Positions 61,787-64,000 of a stretch of DNA of 64,000 bases are shown one piece after another (position 1 is the first letter of the stretch; each line of letters begins with the position of its first letter). Below the pieces are notes generated by a model. It had not been told where the DNA came from. It made no database searches and saw nothing but the letters and a program-made list of their open reading frames with translations. Position numbers and translations under genes: made by a program. The stretch covers positions 186,001 through 250,000 of the forward strand of contig CAYTZM010000001.1 of the NCBI GenBank assembly GCA_964442655.1, in the 5' to 3' direction. The DNA comes from GCA-002727615 sp964442655. Its GTDB lineage: Bacteria > Pseudomonadota > Alphaproteobacteria > TMED109.

Positions 61787-63041
61787 TTTTGAATTATGGA
61801 TAGCGTATAGATATTTTAGAGCAAAAAGAGATGATGGTTTTATTTCAATTATAAGTTGGTTTTCTTTAATTGGTATATCATTGGGTGTAGCTACTTTAAT
61901 AATAGTAATGTCCGTTATGAATGGTTTTAGAGATGAATTGTTAACCAGAATTATAGGTTTAAATGGGCATGCAACATTATATGTAAATAATAATAACTTA
62001 AATAAAGAGGATTATGGTCAACTTAAAAGTTTATTATTTAATTTTGAAGATGTTAAAGATGTAACCTCTTTAGTGGAATCTACAGTAATGGTTTCTAAAA
62101 ACAACAAAAATAGGGGTGTGCTTGTTAAAGGAATTTCCTATAGAGATTTGATTAAAAGTTCTTTATTATCAAATAGTATTAATGAAGAGTCTTTGGCATT
62201 ATTTAAGCAAGAAAATTTTGTTATTATTGGAACTAGATTAGCAAAAAATTTAGGTATTACACCTGGAGATAATTTTACTTTAATATCTTCTTCTGGTGCC
62301 AGTACACCTTTTGGAGATGCTCCGTTAGCAAAGAATTTTATTCTCGCTGGTACTTTTGATATAGGAATGTATGAATATGATGCATCCGTAGTTTTTATGA
62401 AGATAAATGAATTGAGAAATTTTATTGGTGTAAATAATAATTATATAGATCTAGTAGAGATATTTTATGTAAATCCTGATTTAGCTGAAAATATTAATCA
62501 AAAAATACAAGTTTCATTGAATAAGAATAACTCTAAAAAGTATTATATAGTTCCATGGACTTCCAGGCATAAACAATTATTTAATGCTTTAGAAGTTGAG
62601 AGAAATGTAATGTTTGTTATTTTGACATTAATTATTTTAGTTGCAGCTTTTAACATAGTAAGTTCTATGATTATGTTAGTTAGAGACAAACATAGTAGTA
62701 TTGCAATATTAAGAACTATGGGTATGTCAGAATCTTCAATGATGAAAGTATTTATAATGTTGGGAGCGTCTATTGGATTTTTAGGTACATTTATTGGGGC
62801 TTTAATAGGTATTTTGTTTTCAATGAATATTAGTCATATTCAAGAATTGATAGAAAAATTTTCTGGAAAAGAATTATTTGCTGCTGAAATTTATTTTCTC
62901 TCAAAGTTGCCAGCTAAAATAGACTTTAGTGAGGTAGTAATTATTTTGGTTTTATCCATTACAATTTCTTTACTTGCTACAGTGTATCCTGCATGGAGAG
63001 CTTCAAAAGTTGATCCTGTCAAAGTTTTGCGTAATGTTTAA
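61776..63041 (+). CDS. lolC: lipoprotein-releasing ABC transporter permease (LolC/E family)
   Basis: This 421-residue inner-membrane protein starts with TTG at 61776, giving MFFNFELWIAYRYFRAKRDDGFISIISWFSLIGISLGVATLIIVMSVMNGF, a standard LolC/E opening. A large periplasmic MacB-like domain (residues ~45-270) is followed by three transmembrane segments in the C-terminal FtsX-type domain. It works with LolD to lift lipoproteins from the inner membrane. A single LolC/E-type subunit is typical here. It overlaps proS and lolD. Confidence 0.92.
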   Translation: MFFNFELWIAYRYFRAKRDDGFISIISWFSLIGISLGVATLIIVMSVMNGFRDELLTRIIGLNGHATLYVNNNNLNKEDYGQLKSLLFNFEDVKDVTSLVESTVMVSKNNKNRGVLVKGISYRDLIKSSLLSNSINEESLALFKQENFVIIGTRLAKNLGITPGDNFTLISSSGASTPFGDAPLAKNFILAGTFDIGMYEYDASVVFMKINELRNFIGVNNNYIDLVEIFYVNPDLAENINQKIQVSLNKNNSKKYYIVPWTSRHKQLFNALEVERNVMFVILTLIILVAAFNIVSSMIMLVRDKHSSIAILRTMGMSESSMMKVFIMLGASIGFLGTFIGALIGILFSMNISHIQELIEKFSGKELFAAEIYFLSKLPAKIDFSEVVIILVLSITISLLATVYPAWRASKVDPVKVLRNV

Positions 63042-63726
63042 AAATAATAAAAAAAATATTTTAAAAATTGATAGTGTTTCTCATTCTTTTATTCAAGGAA
63101 ATACAATTATTGATGTGTTAAAAGATATTAATATTTCTCTCCCTTCTAATTGTATTGCAGGTTTAATTGGAGAATCTGGTGCAGGAAAGTCTACTCTACT
63201 TCAAATAGCAGGCTTATTAGAAAATCCTCAAATTGGTAAAGTTCATATAAATGAGGTCAATACATCTACTTTGAATAATTATGATAAAACACTTATAAGA
63301 AGAAATAATATTGGGTTTGTATACCAAAAAATTCATCTTTTGCCTGAATTTAATGCCTTAGAAAACGTTATTATACCTCAAAAGTTATTAAATGTTAAAA
63401 GTGTTGAGGCAAAGGAAAAAGCTATTTCTTTGTTATCTATGATGCAATTAAATAATAGATTACTTCATAGACCTTCGAGTTTATCGGGAGGTGAACAGCA
63501 AAGAGTAGCCATTGCAAGGGCGCTTGTTAATGAACCTGATTTAGTCATTGCTGATGAACCGACTGGCAATCTAGATAATAATTCTGCTAAAACTGTAATT
63601 CAATTGTTATTTAATAGTTTGCGTGAGACTAATTCAACTGCTTTAATAGCTACCCACAATAGAGAATTAGCAAAAAAAATGGATATGCTTTTTAAGATTG
63701 AAAAAGGTAAAATTATTAAATTATAA
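63034..63726 (+). CDS. lolD: lipoprotein-releasing ABC transporter ATP-binding protein
   Basis: This ~230-residue ATPase has Walker A GLIGESGAGKSTLLQIAG, signature SLSGGEQQRVAIARALVNEPDLVIADEPTGNLD, and the LIATHNRELAKKMD H-loop. ATG 63034 overlaps the lolC stop and is preferred over the upstream frame start at 62974, which would lie entirely inside lolC. It energises lipoprotein release. Confidence 0.94.
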   Translation: MFKNNKKNILKIDSVSHSFIQGNTIIDVLKDINISLPSNCIAGLIGESGAGKSTLLQIAGLLENPQIGKVHINEVNTSTLNNYDKTLIRRNNIGFVYQKIHLLPEFNALENVIIPQKLLNVKSVEAKEKAISLLSMMQLNNRLLHRPSSLSGGEQQRVAIARALVNEPDLVIADEPTGNLDNNSAKTVIQLLFNSLRETNSTALIATHNRELAKKMDMLFKIEKGKIIKL

Positions 63727-63772
63727 TAATTATATAATTCCTTTATTTTAAATTTATGTATAGAATTTATTT

Positions 63773-64000
63773 ATGAAAATAAATCAAAATTTTGTGCATT
63801 TAAGAAGTAGATCTTCTTATTCTTTAGCTGAAGGTGCAATAAAGATTAATGATTTAATTGATCTTGCAGTTGCAAATAATATGCCGGCACTTACCTTAAC
63901 TGATAATGGTAATTTATTTGGAGCTTTAGAGTTTTCAATAGCAGCAGTAAAAAAAGGTATTCAACCAATAATTGGATCTATTATAGATTTGGAAACATTA
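63773..64000 (+). CDS. dnaE: DNA polymerase III alpha subunit (N-terminal fragment)
   Basis: The first 76 residues before the window edge read MKINQNFVHLRSRSSYSLAEG, then AIKINDLIDLAVANNMPALTLTDNGNLFGALEFSIAAVKKGIQPIIGS. This is the start of the PHP domain (HLRSRSSYS and LTDNGNLFG) of the replicative polymerase alpha subunit. The neighbouring lolCD-dnaE order supports it. The rest continues beyond the window. It starts 46 bases after lolD. Confidence 0.93.
   Translation, partial: MKINQNFVHLRSRSSYSLAEGAIKINDLIDLAVANNMPALTLTDNGNLFGALEFSIAAVKKGIQPIIGSIIDLETL

Noticed and set aside
1..64000. tRNA, rRNA, CRISPR arrays, insertion sequences, prophage or toxin-antitoxin genes
   Set aside because: No CCA-ended cloverleaf, ribosomal core, regularly spaced repeats, transposase or phage genes were recognised by reading; a dedicated RNA search was not possible.

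Overview
The window reads as a stretch of chromosome from a streamlined, very AT-rich alphaproteobacterium, probably marine and free-living. Four things support this: the 14-gene nuo operon followed by birA-coaX-rnj-mce-DUF1467-proS-lolC-lolD-dnaE, an order typical of Alphaproteobacteria; a short prolyl-tRNA synthetase without the editing insertion; TRAP, Liv-type and ThiXYZ uptake systems; and dense packing with many 1-30 base gaps or ATGA/TAATG overlaps. I saw no tRNA, rRNA, CRISPR array, insertion sequence or prophage. No gene-free stretch exceeds 300 bases; the largest gaps are 42288-42574 and 20975-21251.

Left part (1-21251): the tail of a TRAP solute-binding protein, a methyltransferase, an M20 peptidase and a GST, a GYD protein with a secreted Cache protein, an acyl-CoA dehydrogenase, a CmcJ/AsaB-type oxygenase-like protein with a CitE-like lyase, and an acyl-CoA ligase with a class III CoA-transferase. 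Next come a Baeyer-Villiger monooxygenase-NIPSNAP-PCu(A)C set, then a minus-strand block. That block holds a PQQ alcohol dehydrogenase with the lanthanide-type Asp-Tyr-Asp signature, a terminator, a cytochrome c, a DadA-like oxidase, and a TPP riboswitch controlling thiY-thiZ-thiX plus an aldehyde dehydrogenase.

Middle part (21252-42574): an RraA-like protein; a seven-gene minus-strand operon (glpK, D-aminoacylase-type amidohydrolase, crotonase, HAD, MDR reductase, PDC-hydrolase-like amidohydrolase, and an MDR gene with a one-base frameshift); a nitronate monooxygenase; a feruloyl-CoA-synthetase-type ligase; a five-gene Liv ABC importer; an SDR; and a five-gene operon (enolase-superfamily enzyme, hotdog thioesterase, GST, SDR, GST-like). 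The theme is uptake and oxidation of small organic acids, CoA thioesters and possibly aromatic compounds.

Right part (42575-64000): respiratory complex I (nuoA-N) and housekeeping genes, ending inside dnaE. I found no clearly new multi-gene system. The observations most worth following are the aldehyde dehydrogenase under a TPP riboswitch, the terminator wedged between the lanthanide-type dehydrogenase and its cytochrome, the BVMO-NIPSNAP-PCu(A)C set and the two-GST catabolic operon. Several start sites were moved downstream from the longest open frame where a ribosome binding site, a signal peptide or removal of an overlap supported it.
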